Under the pieces are notes generated by a model, which did no database searches, had not been told where the DNA came from, and saw nothing but the letters and a program-made list of their open reading frames with translations. This document shows positions 22,625 through 31,700 of a stretch of 64,000 bases of DNA, piece after piece (position 1 is the stretch's first letter; each line of letters starts with the position of its first letter). Origin of the DNA: Marinobacter sediminum. Lineage in GTDB: Bacteria; Pseudomonadota; Gammaproteobacteria; Pseudomonadales; Oleiphilaceae. The stretch spans positions 62,001-126,000 of the forward strand of contig NZ_JAEMQH010000004.1 of assembly GCF_016820575.1 (NCBI RefSeq). The letters are read 5' to 3'. The translations under genes and the position numbers were made by a program.

Positions 22625-22843
22625 TCAGTAGTGAGGGGGCGGTGTTTCTTCCTCTTCACTCTTGATGTTCGAGGGGGAAACTTCTTTCAATTGCCGATGT
22701 AACAGTTGCTTGGCTTGCCACAACTCGCGAAGCTCTAATTCCTGCTTGGCCACCTGCTCACTCAGCGTATTGATGACGTCATCCTGGAACGCCATCCGCG
22801 TTTCCAGTTCGTCGAGTCGTGTTTCCAGATCTTTCTCACTCAT
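22625..22843 (-). CDS. slyX: SlyX family protein
   Basis: This small 72-residue protein is almost entirely heptad-rich coiled coil (about 3-55), with a C-terminal tail ending in PPPHY, the hallmark ending of SlyX. SlyX is usually encoded next to slyD in enterobacteria, and its role is unknown. It converges with dapE at a 21-base gap, and no clear terminator lies between them. Confidence 0.9.
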   Translation of the reverse strand: MSEKDLETRLDELETRMAFQDDVINTLSEQVAKQELELRELWQAKQLLHRQLKEVSPSNIKSEEEETPPPHY

Positions 22844-23158
22844 GACTGCTGCTGCAACTCCCGTGCACGGAACGTTTGAGAATGTGACTGTGTAACTATC
22901 TGCCCCTTTGATTTCTTTTGCTGATAGCTTTGGTAGATAGCTTTAGTAGATAGCTTCGACTGATAACTTCGGCACGTTCAGGGCTGTTGAATACCATTGC
23001 CTTGGTCAGCAAACCGGATAATCTGCTATCATGCCGCTTTTGCCCGCAGGCGCCTTTACCAACAGGCCAACCGGCGGTTTTCATCGACCGGGTATGCGAT
23101 TTTACCCGATATCCGGTTTTTTATCGTTAGCGTTACAAGAATGGAGAAATCTTAGTCA
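22844..23158. other. 315-base gap with tandem repeat, slyX and csp promoters
   Basis: No convincing gene lies here; a 62-codon minus-strand frame is only translated repeat and flank. The gap should hold the divergent promoters of slyX and the cold-shock-domain gene. Its main feature is a 13-bp tandem repeat (22923-22974). The stretch before the plus-strand ATG is A/T-rich (23100-23155), a long untranslated leader as is usual for cold-shock genes, with a GGAGA ribosome site. Confidence 0.6.
22923..22974. repeat. Four tandem 13-bp direct repeats
   Basis: Four head-to-tail copies of a 13-bp unit: GATAGCTTTGGTA, GATAGCTTTAGTA, GATAGCTTCGACT, GATAACTTCGGCA. The first two differ by one base; the last two are more divergent. 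The copies lie about 70-190 bases upstream of both flanking genes. There are no spacers, so this is not CRISPR. It could be a regulator-binding array or a slippage-prone repeat. Confidence 0.9.
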
Positions 23159-23716
23159 ATGCGTAATCCAGCCAAAGCGATCCTTGTTGCTCTTTTGATC
23201 GCCATTCCAGCTCCTTTTATCCTCGGTTTCCTGCTGGTGTCATTTACCCCGGAACTGTTTCAGATCCTTTCGCAGTCCGAGTCCAGCGAGTTGGCCAACA
23301 GCACCACGTTTGTCCTTGGCAGCGCCCAGGGTATTGCCGCCTACATCATTGCACTAGTGATCTTCACCGTGGCCGGTTTCCTGGCAGTTTCCCTGTCGGC
23401 CAAGCAGAAGAGCACAACACGCAGCTCATCTGGTTCAACCGCACGCTCACAGAGCCCGTCGTATAATGATGACGATGACGCCGACTACGACGACGGTAGC
23501 CCCGAGGGTGACGAAGAAGGCACCGTGAAGTGGTTTAACGTGAAGAAAGGCTTCGGCTTTATCGTTCGCGACAGTGGTGACGAGGTATTCGTTCACTTCC
23601 GCGCCATTCGTGGCCGCGGCCGCCGGGTTCTGCGTCAGGGCCAACTGGTTCGCTTCAATGTTGTAGAAGCGGACAAAGGCTTGCAGGCAGACAACGTGTC
23701 GATCCTGAGCGACTGA
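23159..23716 (+). CDS. Membrane-anchored cold-shock-domain protein
   Basis: This 185-residue fusion has two hydrophobic segments (about 8-29 and 55-79). A low-complexity Ser/Asp-rich linker follows (about 85-120, including a run of four Asp), then a complete cold-shock domain (about 120-184). The RNA-binding motifs are intact: KGFGFI (130-135) and VFVHF (143-147). Free cold-shock proteins are about 70 residues and cytosolic. Here the nucleic-acid-binding domain is tethered to the inner membrane, by inference on the cytoplasmic face. Similar fusions appear in related gammaproteobacteria, but I know of no assigned role. Confidence 0.85.
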   Translation: MRNPAKAILVALLIAIPAPFILGFLLVSFTPELFQILSQSESSELANSTTFVLGSAQGIAAYIIALVIFTVAGFLAVSLSAKQKSTTRSSSGSTARSQSPSYNDDDDADYDDGSPEGDEEGTVKWFNVKKGFGFIVRDSGDEVFVHFRAIRGRGRRVLRQGQLVRFNVVEADKGLQADNVSILSD

Positions 23717-23730
23717 CACCGGTGTCCATG

Positions 23731-23759
23731 AAAAAGGCAGCCCTCGGGCTGCCTTTTTT
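23731..23759. terminator. Bidirectional rho-independent terminator
   Basis: An 8-bp stem GGCAGCCC / GGGCTGCC with a 2-base loop is flanked by five A on the left and six T on the right. It can stop transcription from both the cold-shock-domain gene (plus) and the converging two-gene unit (minus). Confidence 0.9.
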
Positions 23760-24147
23760 AGTTCCAGACGACCAGGTTTTCACCCCGGTGATCCAACCGC
23801 CACCATTTTTCATCGGCGACCGGCTCCCCTTCCTTCCAATCGCCCGGACTGCATCGGATCTCCGTATCCATGGAACGCCAGGCGCTCCTCGCGCACTCCA
23901 GGTCGGTATGCCAGGGCAGACTCTCCCCTTCCATCACCAGACAGGTGAAACGTTTTCCGAACGCACCTGGATACAGCGATATCCTCAACCGTTTACCTGC
24001 ACACAGGGCGTGCCCCTTGATCACTGACGTCACCTGACTGTCATCCAGCTCCAGACTGTCCAGATGACCAGTCAGCCACTGTGAAACAGTGCCCTCTGCA
24101 AGGTCACGAATGTATATTTCCAGATCCTGCACCGGCTGAATCTCCAT
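23758..24147 (-). CDS. Hypothetical protein, partner of the Clp-N/AAA protein
   Basis: I do not recognise this 129-residue protein. It has no signal peptide or membrane segment. It is acidic and rich in Trp, with several in the C-terminal third (a KWWRL motif near 115). The start is uncertain. I took the ATG at 24147; the frame is open upstream to 24216 with other ATGs. At least 44 bases overlap the end of the upstream Clp-N/AAA gene, so the two are probably translated together and may act together. Confidence 0.6.
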   Translation of the reverse strand: MEIQPVQDLEIYIRDLAEGTVSQWLTGHLDSLELDDSQVTSVIKGHALCAGKRLRISLYPGAFGKRFTCLVMEGESLPWHTDLECARSAWRSMDTEIRCSPGDWKEGEPVADEKWWRLDHRGENLVVWN

Positions 24148-25507
24148 CCTGTTGATTACAATGCAGCACATAGTGAACCGGGCCGGTGTCCGCTGCAAGC
24201 CAACGTTCCAGTTCATGCTCCAGGTCAGCCACCAACAATCGCCTCAGCGTGCCTTCTGCTTTTCGCTCACACCAGTTTTTTCCCAGTGCAGCTTGCCGGC
24301 GCTCGATGTCGTCGAGCGCATCAGAGATCGGAGGTGCCGCCTCCGCACGTGCCAGCGCCACCAGATGCTGCCGGTGCAAAGTATCTGCCGCGCCGGCCAG
24401 AGCCACCCTGCCCATGGGCCCGCAACGGGCAAACAGATCCAGCCTGGCGGCGGCCCGCTCCACCCACTCCAGCATGGCACCGGGAGTGGCTATACGGTTG
24501 TTTGAACAATGGGCCGCAAACCGAAGGACCGGCGCGGAAAGCTCAATCTTCCAACGCCTTTCGATATCAGGCTGATGTGCAGTCAGTATCGCCTCGCGCT
24601 GAGTAGCATCGCAATTCGGCAAATCGACAATCTGCAGAGAGCGCCCCAGACGACGCTCGAAGTAACAATGATCTTCCTCTGCGCGCTCGGGCCCGAGTAA
24701 CAGTATCGGTCCTCGCCAGTTGGTGACCAGCTCAGACGCCAGACTTCCTGGCCGCTCCATCATGAGCATCAGGTCTGATGGCGATGTGTTGTCCAGTATC
24801 AGCAATGGCCACTCACGCGGGGAGGTCTGATCTGACGCAGCAAGAGCCGGCAAATCGTTGGCCATTACCTCGGCCTCGCGACGCAGATCCAGCTCCAGAT
24901 AATCCCGATTGACCGCCGCCAACATAATTGGCAGCCAACTGGACTTACCGGCTCCCCGTTCTGCTCGGATCCAAAGCAACGAAGAGGATGACGCGGAAAC
25001 CGTGATGGCAACATCTTCCGCCAACTCCACCCACTGCGCATTGGTAACCACCAGGGGCGCACCGGTGTTGGATTCGATTCCTGCCGGGAAAGTGTCTATG
25101 CCTTCACATGGCCAACTGGGCACCAACTCAAGCACCGCAACATAGGCCTTATCCTGCAAACGCTCCATGCCCGTCGTGAGCACGCTGAGAAGCAGACTCC
25201 ATTCGAGCCAGGGGGCGCTGCTGAGGTCTCGGGCGCACGCAAACCAGTCGACCAGCTGAGACGACAACGCGCCCTCTGCACCAACCTCGGTAACGATCGG
25301 TTGCTCACACTGGACGGTTCGCACCAGCTCATCAAGATCTATCCCGCAGCCGCGCAGAAAACGGGGAATATCGGGGCAGGTATCAAGAAGCGCGAGCAGA
25401 AAATCTTCCACAGTGATAACGGCACCACCGCGCTCACTAACGCTGTCTCGCGCTTTTACCAGCGCCGTCTGGCATTCAGGCGCCAGGCATCCTTGCCAAT
25501 CATCCAT
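24104..25507 (-). CDS. ClpV-like N domain fused to a degenerate AAA domain
   Basis: This 467-residue protein has two Clp N-type repeats in the first ~130 residues (EDFLLALLDTC near 34; LVDWF..WSLLLSVL near 85-110). The second repeat resembles T6SS ClpV more than ClpA or ClpB. A single AAA-like domain follows. Walker A is reduced to ERGAGKS (183-189), with Ala at the usual first Gly. The Walker B equivalent is LLILDN (235-240), with Asn where the catalytic Glu is expected. ClpV and ClpB have two AAA modules and about 850 residues, so this is neither. ATP binding is plausible and hydrolysis doubtful. I chose the ATG at 25507 (GGAG six bases upstream) over the one at 25519. Confidence 0.7.
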   Translation of the reverse strand: MDDWQGCLAPECQTALVKARDSVSERGGAVITVEDFLLALLDTCPDIPRFLRGCGIDLDELVRTVQCEQPIVTEVGAEGALSSQLVDWFACARDLSSAPWLEWSLLLSVLTTGMERLQDKAYVAVLELVPSWPCEGIDTFPAGIESNTGAPLVVTNAQWVELAEDVAITVSASSSSLLWIRAERGAGKSSWLPIMLAAVNRDYLELDLRREAEVMANDLPALAASDQTSPREWPLLILDNTSPSDLMLMMERPGSLASELVTNWRGPILLLGPERAEEDHCYFERRLGRSLQIVDLPNCDATQREAILTAHQPDIERRWKIELSAPVLRFAAHCSNNRIATPGAMLEWVERAAARLDLFARCGPMGRVALAGAADTLHRQHLVALARAEAAPPISDALDDIERRQAALGKNWCERKAEGTLRRLLVADLEHELERWLAADTGPVHYVLHCNQQDGDSAGAGSGNIHS

Positions 25508-25586
25508 CACACGCTCCATGTTGTAACCGCATCATCCTGATGCAAAAAACTGGGGCCGCTGCATTTAGTGCCCCGGATCCGGCAAG

Positions 25587-26027
25587 CTACCAGTTACCGG
25601 TGTTTTCCATGCTGACCCAAGGCTCTTTTGGTGCAAGCGCCTCACCTTTTTGTAGAAGTTCGATGGAAATGTTGTCCGGGGTGCGCACGAAAGCCATATG
25701 ACCATCCCTGGGAGGCCGGTTAATGGTGACACCATTCGCCTGCAGGCGCTCACACAGCGCGTAGATATCATCTACCCGATAAGCCAAGTGGCCAAAATTC
25801 CTACCGCCGGAATACTCCTCGGGATCCCAATTGTAGGTCAGCTCAATCATGGGAGCCTTCTCTTCGCGGGCACGCGCTTCATCTTCTGGAGTCGCCAGAA
25901 ACACCAGAGTAAAACGGCCTTTTTCGCTGCTCTTCCGACTGATTTCTTTCATGCCCAGAAGGTCACAGAAAAAGTGCAAAGTCTCGTCGAGGTTGCTGAC
26001 ACGAATCATGGTGTGCAGGTATTGCAT
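25587..26027 (-). CDS. gloA: Lactoylglutathione lyase (glyoxalase I)
   Basis: Glyoxalase I converts the hemithioacetal of methylglyoxal and glutathione to S-lactoylglutathione. The 146-residue protein has the two beta-alpha-beta-beta-beta modules. The metal ligands are at expected places: H5 (LHTMIRV), E62 (MIELTYNW), H80 (FGHLAYRV) and E123 (ISIELLQKG). The lack of long insertions points to the E. coli-like Ni-dependent class. A strong AGGAG ribosome site precedes the ATG. It diverges from the DUF1853 gene across 80 bases. Confidence 0.95.
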   Translation of the reverse strand: MQYLHTMIRVSNLDETLHFFCDLLGMKEISRKSSEKGRFTLVFLATPEDEARAREEKAPMIELTYNWDPEEYSGGRNFGHLAYRVDDIYALCERLQANGVTINRPPRDGHMAFVRTPDNISIELLQKGEALAPKEPWVSMENTGNW

Positions 26028-26107
26028 ATCGGCTCCTGATTACGGCTTACTGATGTAGGGCGTGGGTTCGCCCTTAACTGACAACCAGTTTACGGTATTC
26101 TGGACGG

Positions 26108-27007
26108 ATGACAGTACGTACCCCTAACAATAGCCTTCTGGAATTCCGCCACCCGGCGGTGCGCCATCTCGCCTGGCTGTGCTCGGCCCCACAGCTCCTC
26201 TTTGCGTCGGCTTCATTTCAGCCCGCCGACTACCTACCAGCGGATTACCCAGAACGACTTCTGGCCTGGGACCAGAATCTGGACACAGCGCCCGCGTTGC
26301 TCAGAGAACCACCCCAACGGCGCTTGGGCTTTTATTTCGAGCGCCTCTACGAAGTCATGCTCACTGATCTGCTTGGCTGGCCAATCCTGCTAAAAAACGC
26401 CCAGATACAGTCGAACGGACATACCCTCGGTGAGCTGGATTTCGTTGTTCACAACACCACTGAGAATCGAATTGAGCATCATGAAATCGCAATCAAGTAC
26501 TACCTTGGCGTACCGAACGGCAACGACACCGCTCTCTGGTATGGTCCCAATGCCCGGGATCGCCTCGATCTGAAGAGCGACCGACTGATCAATCACCAGA
26601 GCACCCGCACCCATCAGCCGGAAACCCAGGCCTTACTTTCCGACCACGGCATCACCGGGCCGCTGACCGCCCGGATCTTCATGCCGGGTTACCTGTTTTA
26701 TCCATTATCGGACTATCTGGAACCACCTGCCGAAACGCCAACCAATCATCTTCGTGGTTGGTGGACCTACGCCAACGACCTGACTACAACCGACACGTCG
26801 TCCTGGGTTCAACTGCACAAGCCTCACTGGGTCGGGCCCTGGCGTCAGTTTGAAACACCTGAAGCTGACTCTACAGAGCACTCGTTGACTCTGATAAAGC
26901 ACGATCAGATACCTCGCCTGTATGCAGAGCTCTGGTTTGACCAACCCACAAATAGCTGGTGCGAAAAGCGACGAATCTTTGTAGCACCGGCGGAATGGCC
27001 TATCTAG
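26108..27007 (+). CDS. DUF1853 family protein, possible nuclease fold
   Basis: This 299-residue protein matches DUF1853, a family of unknown function in marine and pseudomonad gammaproteobacteria. RLGFYFERLYE near 73 and GELDFVVHN near 108, followed by HHEIAIKYYLG near 124, are the conserved blocks. The Glu/Asp pair (E109, D111) and the later E126 and K130 resemble a PD-(D/E)XK nuclease core, but the E-x3-K spacing is not canonical, so nuclease activity is only a suggestion. No signal peptide or membrane segment is seen. It converges with the T6SS module. Confidence 0.75.
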   Translation: MTVRTPNNSLLEFRHPAVRHLAWLCSAPQLLFASASFQPADYLPADYPERLLAWDQNLDTAPALLREPPQRRLGFYFERLYEVMLTDLLGWPILLKNAQIQSNGHTLGELDFVVHNTTENRIEHHEIAIKYYLGVPNGNDTALWYGPNARDRLDLKSDRLINHQSTRTHQPETQALLSDHGITGPLTARIFMPGYLFYPLSDYLEPPAETPTNHLRGWWTYANDLTTTDTSSWVQLHKPHWVGPWRQFETPEADSTEHSLTLIKHDQIPRLYAELWFDQPTNSWCEKRRIFVAPAEWPI

Positions 27008-27027
27008 GCTTCAGCATAGGAGTCACG

Positions 27028-27552
27028 CTATTCAAGGACAAAGCGCCCTTGATTGTCTTTACGGATCGCCGAGAACCCCATATGTGGAAATAGACGCACT
27101 TTGAGAAAGTAGGCCAACGCGAAATTGATAACAGCTATGAGCAGCCCAAGGATCGAGATGACGGGTGTTACTTCGAAAATGTAAATGTAGTCGGCCACCG
27201 TCATAAAGCAGAACATCAAAAAACATGCGAATCCGAGAAAGCTCATCCGGGCAATACCGATGACGTAAAGCACTGTGATGATGCCGACAAAGAAAGACAC
27301 TTCAACAACCAAATCGGCATGCACCGATCCGAACTCTATCCACGCTGCACATATGCCAAATATGGTTTGTGCAAGTACAAAGAAAAGTAGCAAGTAATTA
27401 ATGTAAATCAGGCGGCCAGTCGCGGGTTGAATCCGAACGGTCGCAATCTTCTGAGCAAGTCTTTCTTCATTGCCTACATCGCCGCGCATTTGCTCAAAGA
27501 CATCTGCCCGGCTTTCTCCGTTTTCTAATCGTTGACGAATTTCCTTTCGCAT
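27028..27552 (-). CDS. Four-TM protein, candidate immunity protein
   Basis: This 174-residue protein is not recognised as a named family. After a charged N-terminal helix (about 1-45) it has four hydrophobic segments (about 50-70, 80-100, 105-125, 130-155) and a short basic tail. I chose the ATG at 27552, which has AAGGA ten bases upstream. An open frame reaches to 27693 but would overlap the upstream gene. As the last gene of the vgrG/effector unit and a small inner-membrane protein, it fits an immunity partner for a membrane-acting toxin. Local base composition is A/T-richer than the flanks. Confidence 0.55.
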   Translation of the reverse strand: MRKEIRQRLENGESRADVFEQMRGDVGNEERLAQKIATVRIQPATGRLIYINYLLLFFVLAQTIFGICAAWIEFGSVHADLVVEVSFFVGIITVLYVIGIARMSFLGFACFLMFCFMTVADYIYIFEVTPVISILGLLIAVINFALAYFLKVRLFPHMGFSAIRKDNQGRFVLE

Positions 27553-27631
27553 AATCTGTTCATCCTTTGAACTGAGCTTCAAATCATAACGATTTAGACT
27601 TGAGCGCCTAAAAAGTTTCCTCCGATGAATA

Positions 27632-28705
27632 TTAAATTGGCCACGCTTCTGCTGGTCGCACTTTTCTGTAATCAGCCATAGACGTCTTGCCAAGCTGGGG
27701 CGTCAATTTGCACTCGCGAGACGCCCAGGGGTACTGGCTTTGCCGCCTTAACATCTGAGCACCTTCACCGGCTTTCCAGGCTTCCAGATCCAGGTCGCGC
27801 CAGTACCGTGGGTTTCGATTCGTTTCAATGTCGTGTTCGCGAGTCACAGGATCCAGATGACGGAACGGCTCCAATCGAGGCACATCGGGTAGTGGTTCAG
27901 ACACGTCCATGTAGCGTTGGAGCATGTCCCATAGCGCCAGCACTTCGTTTTTTGAGGCTTCAATGCCGCTGAGCCACGTCTGGTTGAACGTCTTCTGGGT
28001 GTAACGGTGGACAAACATCAATCGGTAGAAAATGCCCCCGTGCTGGATCACTCGCTCAACGTAGGCATCGAATTCCACGAACGGCGCTTCAAAGAATCGT
28101 TTTCGCCCCATCGCAAAACGAAGCTGACCGCTGAGGCGATTTAGCTCGCTGTATCCGTCTTCGAAAGTCTCGTCCAATTTACTTTCAATGGTTTTTTCGA
28201 AAGGTTTTAGCAAAAAACCGATGCCGGTACTCATTAGCCAGTTAGTGGTGTAGGGGGTAGCCCATATAGCGAGGCCTAACCATCCAAAGGTCAATAAGAC
28301 GAAAAGGATCACCAATAGCGTGGCGGGCACGCGGTGGATGAGATCAAACTCACTGATGCCCCAGATCATGAGTCCCGGCCCCCCAAGCCAGAGCATGAGT
28401 ACCCATGCGAAAGGGATAATCAATATCAAAAATTTTAAGCCGAGCTTCCCATTGAGGAAACCTATTCGCTCATGACTCCACCACCAATCCGCATCTTTAA
28501 ATTCCGGATCGATATGGTCTTGGTCTTGCACCGCTTCAACGTCCCTCTCCACAAGAAAATATGGATTTAAGCCGGCATAGTCCCCCGCTGGCTGCAGTTC
28601 GTCACCAATTCGCGGGCGCTTGGCCGGGCATTCCGGAAGCGCACCAATACTATTTGACGAATACGCGTTGAAAGCATCATGCCTGGCGTTTTCCATGTCG
28701 CTCAC
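27632..28705 (-). CDS. Membrane protein coupled to the VasX-like effector
   Basis: This 357-residue protein has two or three strong hydrophobic segments (about 90-165, for example FLILIIPFAWVLMLWL) and large soluble parts on both sides. It starts at a GTG inside the stop of the effector gene (4-bp overlap), with GAGGAAG upstream, so synthesis is tightly coupled to the effector. It resembles DUF6708-type proteins found beside such effectors, but I cannot confirm the family. It could be immunity, an adaptor, or a second toxin component. Confidence 0.55.
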   Translation of the reverse strand: MSDMENARHDAFNAYSSNSIGALPECPAKRPRIGDELQPAGDYAGLNPYFLVERDVEAVQDQDHIDPEFKDADWWWSHERIGFLNGKLGLKFLILIIPFAWVLMLWLGGPGLMIWGISEFDLIHRVPATLLVILFVLLTFGWLGLAIWATPYTTNWLMSTGIGFLLKPFEKTIESKLDETFEDGYSELNRLSGQLRFAMGRKRFFEAPFVEFDAYVERVIQHGGIFYRLMFVHRYTQKTFNQTWLSGIEASKNEVLALWDMLQRYMDVSEPLPDVPRLEPFRHLDPVTREHDIETNRNPRYWRDLDLEAWKAGEGAQMLRRQSQYPWASRECKLTPQLGKTSMADYRKVRPAEAWPI

Positions 28706-31700
28706 ACTTCTTCCTCAGTAAAGAACCAATAGGGCGCGTCCGGCTGAGCCAATGGATCGGACGCAAAGCGTCCCTTGGCAGGAGGATTTCCATGACGCGA
28801 AAGCTCGAAAGGCTCATACTCATCATTCACAGGGGTTGGCAGCACAATCGAACCCAGTTCAGTGCGAACAACCGCCTGAACTCCGACTCTCACTGTGGTC
28901 CAAACAGCCTCGTCATAGCCCCAGTAGCTCCTACTTTCGTTCTCCAGTTGTCTTTTAACCAGAAAACGCACTCCTCCTTCATCGGGCAAAGATTGGCGAG
29001 CCACCACTTTTCTTAAAGGCGTTGTAGACGCTATGTACTGGTTCTCTACCTTCCCAGCAGGCCCATGCGTATCGATCGACGCAGAAGTATAGGCAACTTC
29101 CTGAACCAGAAGATTAAACGAGTTGTGAGGTGTTCCCGGCAGTTGAGAGGAAGAAACCATCAGCCTGCTCACTAATGGCATTCGAACCGTCACTACGTAG
29201 TCTTCCGGGTCCGGCGACTGCGTCGCGCGGGAGAACTCAAGATCCTTAGCGACGCTCTGGTAAGTTTGCACATCAACAACGATCGGCGACATTAAAGTCA
29301 TTAATTGAGCGAAATATGCGTCGTCAGTGACGTTACTTTGGCTTGGTTTCGGATAGAGCCCTAGTGGTCCACGTTTAATGAGTTTTTCGAAGGCGTCGTC
29401 GGCGACGTTGTTAGCGTATAAACTCCCGCCCAAGACCAGACTCATCCCCAGTAGCGCCCAGCCCCACCCAGGAATAGATAAAAGCGTGGCCATGAGAGGG
29501 TGCGCGACATAAATCAGCCCGCCGGTGAACGCGACTGCATGCCCAATGGCGGCATCGAAATCTCTATTGTGAAAACCGAGCGCCATTTCCGCGCAACTCA
29601 AAACTGCTGTGACAGCACCTGCGACAAAGCTTGCCAACCCGACCACCCGTACCAAGCTCGGGGCACCGACTTTTCGCAAGCGATTACCAATGAAAAACCA
29701 GTTCTTAACGTCGAAAAGTGGCCGTGTGGCAATCCGATATTGTCTTGCATTAGAGACTTGAGCCCCACCCAGTTGTCCCAAAACTTGGGCCAATTTAAAG
29801 GATGCTGCCGTTAGATCCACGGCTGCGCTAACAAATTTTGACAACAACAATGGCCACTGTTCATTCCCCTGACGAATACCTTCAATCGACGCTCTTGCTT
29901 CAACAAAAACGTTGAAAGCCGCCAAAACCACGAGCCCACGGGAAACAGCGGGTCCATCCACTATGTCCTTGGCTTTTTCCGCAATATCTACCTTGATCAA
30001 ACTGAGCTTCCTCGCCTCAGCATGCCCCGCCGGCGCATAAAAAACCGATGCATGACCGGCGGCTTTTTGAATTGCCAATTCCATTTCGTCCGCCGCCCGA
30101 GTGGGGCTGGTCGAACCTAACATTGCGCCGGAGTCGTCCACCAAGTCGGCGTAGAGATAATCGTTTTTACGGGTCAGAATGCCCTCGGTTCGGTCAAACT
30201 CCGTGAGTCCGCGAGTCAGGCCCTCTCCCCTCACACCAAGAATCGTGCCCGACGACTCAACGCCTCCACGACTGACAATGCTGATGCCAGCGAGCGACGG
30301 ATCGGCGAGAGTGAAGTTCGAGACTGCCGACGCCATCACACGCTGCACCTGGACCTGGTTGACCGTCCCCTCTTCTATGAGCCGCTCGCACACTTTGAGC
30401 ACCGCAGTACACCATTCCTCCAGCGAGCGGATGACCAGATTGCCCACTTTGCCGGCGTCCTGGATATTCTTAGCAATGCTCGTCGCACCTTCTTCACGTT
30501 CGTGAAGCTGTTTTTCCAGGTATGCGAGGGACTGCAGGTTCAGGCGGTCCAGCATTTCCTCAGTGATTTCGCTGGAGTCCTCCGTCAGTTGCTGGAGTTT
30601 GTGGTATCGAGATTCCGTGTCACTCACCTCATCGCTGTTTTCGGAACCTGGTTTCTGAGGAGCCCAGGCAGCCAGGAAACCGCTGTTGAAAAGCCACCCT
30701 TTGAGGCTCTTGAAGAGGTCGTAGTCACGAGCCACCCCATTTGCCCGCATTACACCGGGAATCTGCTGCAGCAGATTCAACTGATCGGCAATCAGCAGGT
30801 AGCCCTCGCAGATCGCTACATCGGTGCAAGCGCAATAATCATTCAATACAGCCTCGAGCACGGAGCTTTTCATCATCTCTTGCAGCCGTTCAACGTGACG
30901 ATCAATCACTGCGACTGCGTGGTCTTTCTCTTTGGTGTCGAGCACCTCATCAAGTTTGTCTTTGTTGATGGCGTCGGCGTACTTCTGCAAGTCGGTTTTG
31001 CGATCAAGAGTGAGCGGGTCGAACACCGCCTGTCGAATGAGCATGGCTGAGTGAGCCATAGGTTTCTGTTTAAGCGATACGTCGACCGCATCGAGATAGT
31101 GAAGCGCCAGATGCAGTTGACTGAGGGAATGCCGCAGCTGAAACAGCGGATCAGGAATGGAAACGCACACCACGCCCTTCTGGTCACGAAGGTCCTGCAA
31201 CAGGTCTTCACCCTGGCCAACATGAAGATCCATGTTTAGCGGCGGCTGATCTTCTTCGGCTATCTGCGTCAGGCGGTGCTTCACGCGCATGCAAAGCTCT
31301 CTGGCGTTCGGCACTTCGAAATCGGGCAGAAACTCAGCGGGATCTTCCAGCATAAGTTCGATACCAAGATCCCGGCCCCGAATTCCCTGCACATTGGTAA
31401 TTTTTGAGGCGGGATAGCCTTTATCAAAGACAAGTTCATCCAAAGTGGCTGCCGGCCAGGCGTGATCAATGCCCGTGGTCCGGGCCTGCCTGGAGGTCGC
31501 GTTTTCTTCCAGACGACGAATATAGGCCCAGTCCCACTGCACCTCGCTGAAGGCCACTCGTATCTCACTGAGAACCGCGCGGCCCTGAAGAAGCACGGGA
31601 ACAAGGATGTTTGACAGCCATTCGCCTTCACTGACCCGATTTCGGTTTCCGGTCTGCTCTGCCCCGTTTGAGGATTGTCGGACGGCTGAAAGATCAACGT

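Noticed and set aside
22923..22974. CRISPR-like array
   Set aside because: Repeats are only 13 bp and have no spacers; no cas genes are present.
22896..23084. 62-codon minus-strand frame in the slyX/csp gap
   Set aside because: Largely translated 13-bp repeats, no ribosome site and no family resemblance.
24104..25507. A genuine T6SS ClpV ATPase
   Set aside because: Half the expected length, one AAA module and altered Walker motifs; only the N domain resembles ClpV.
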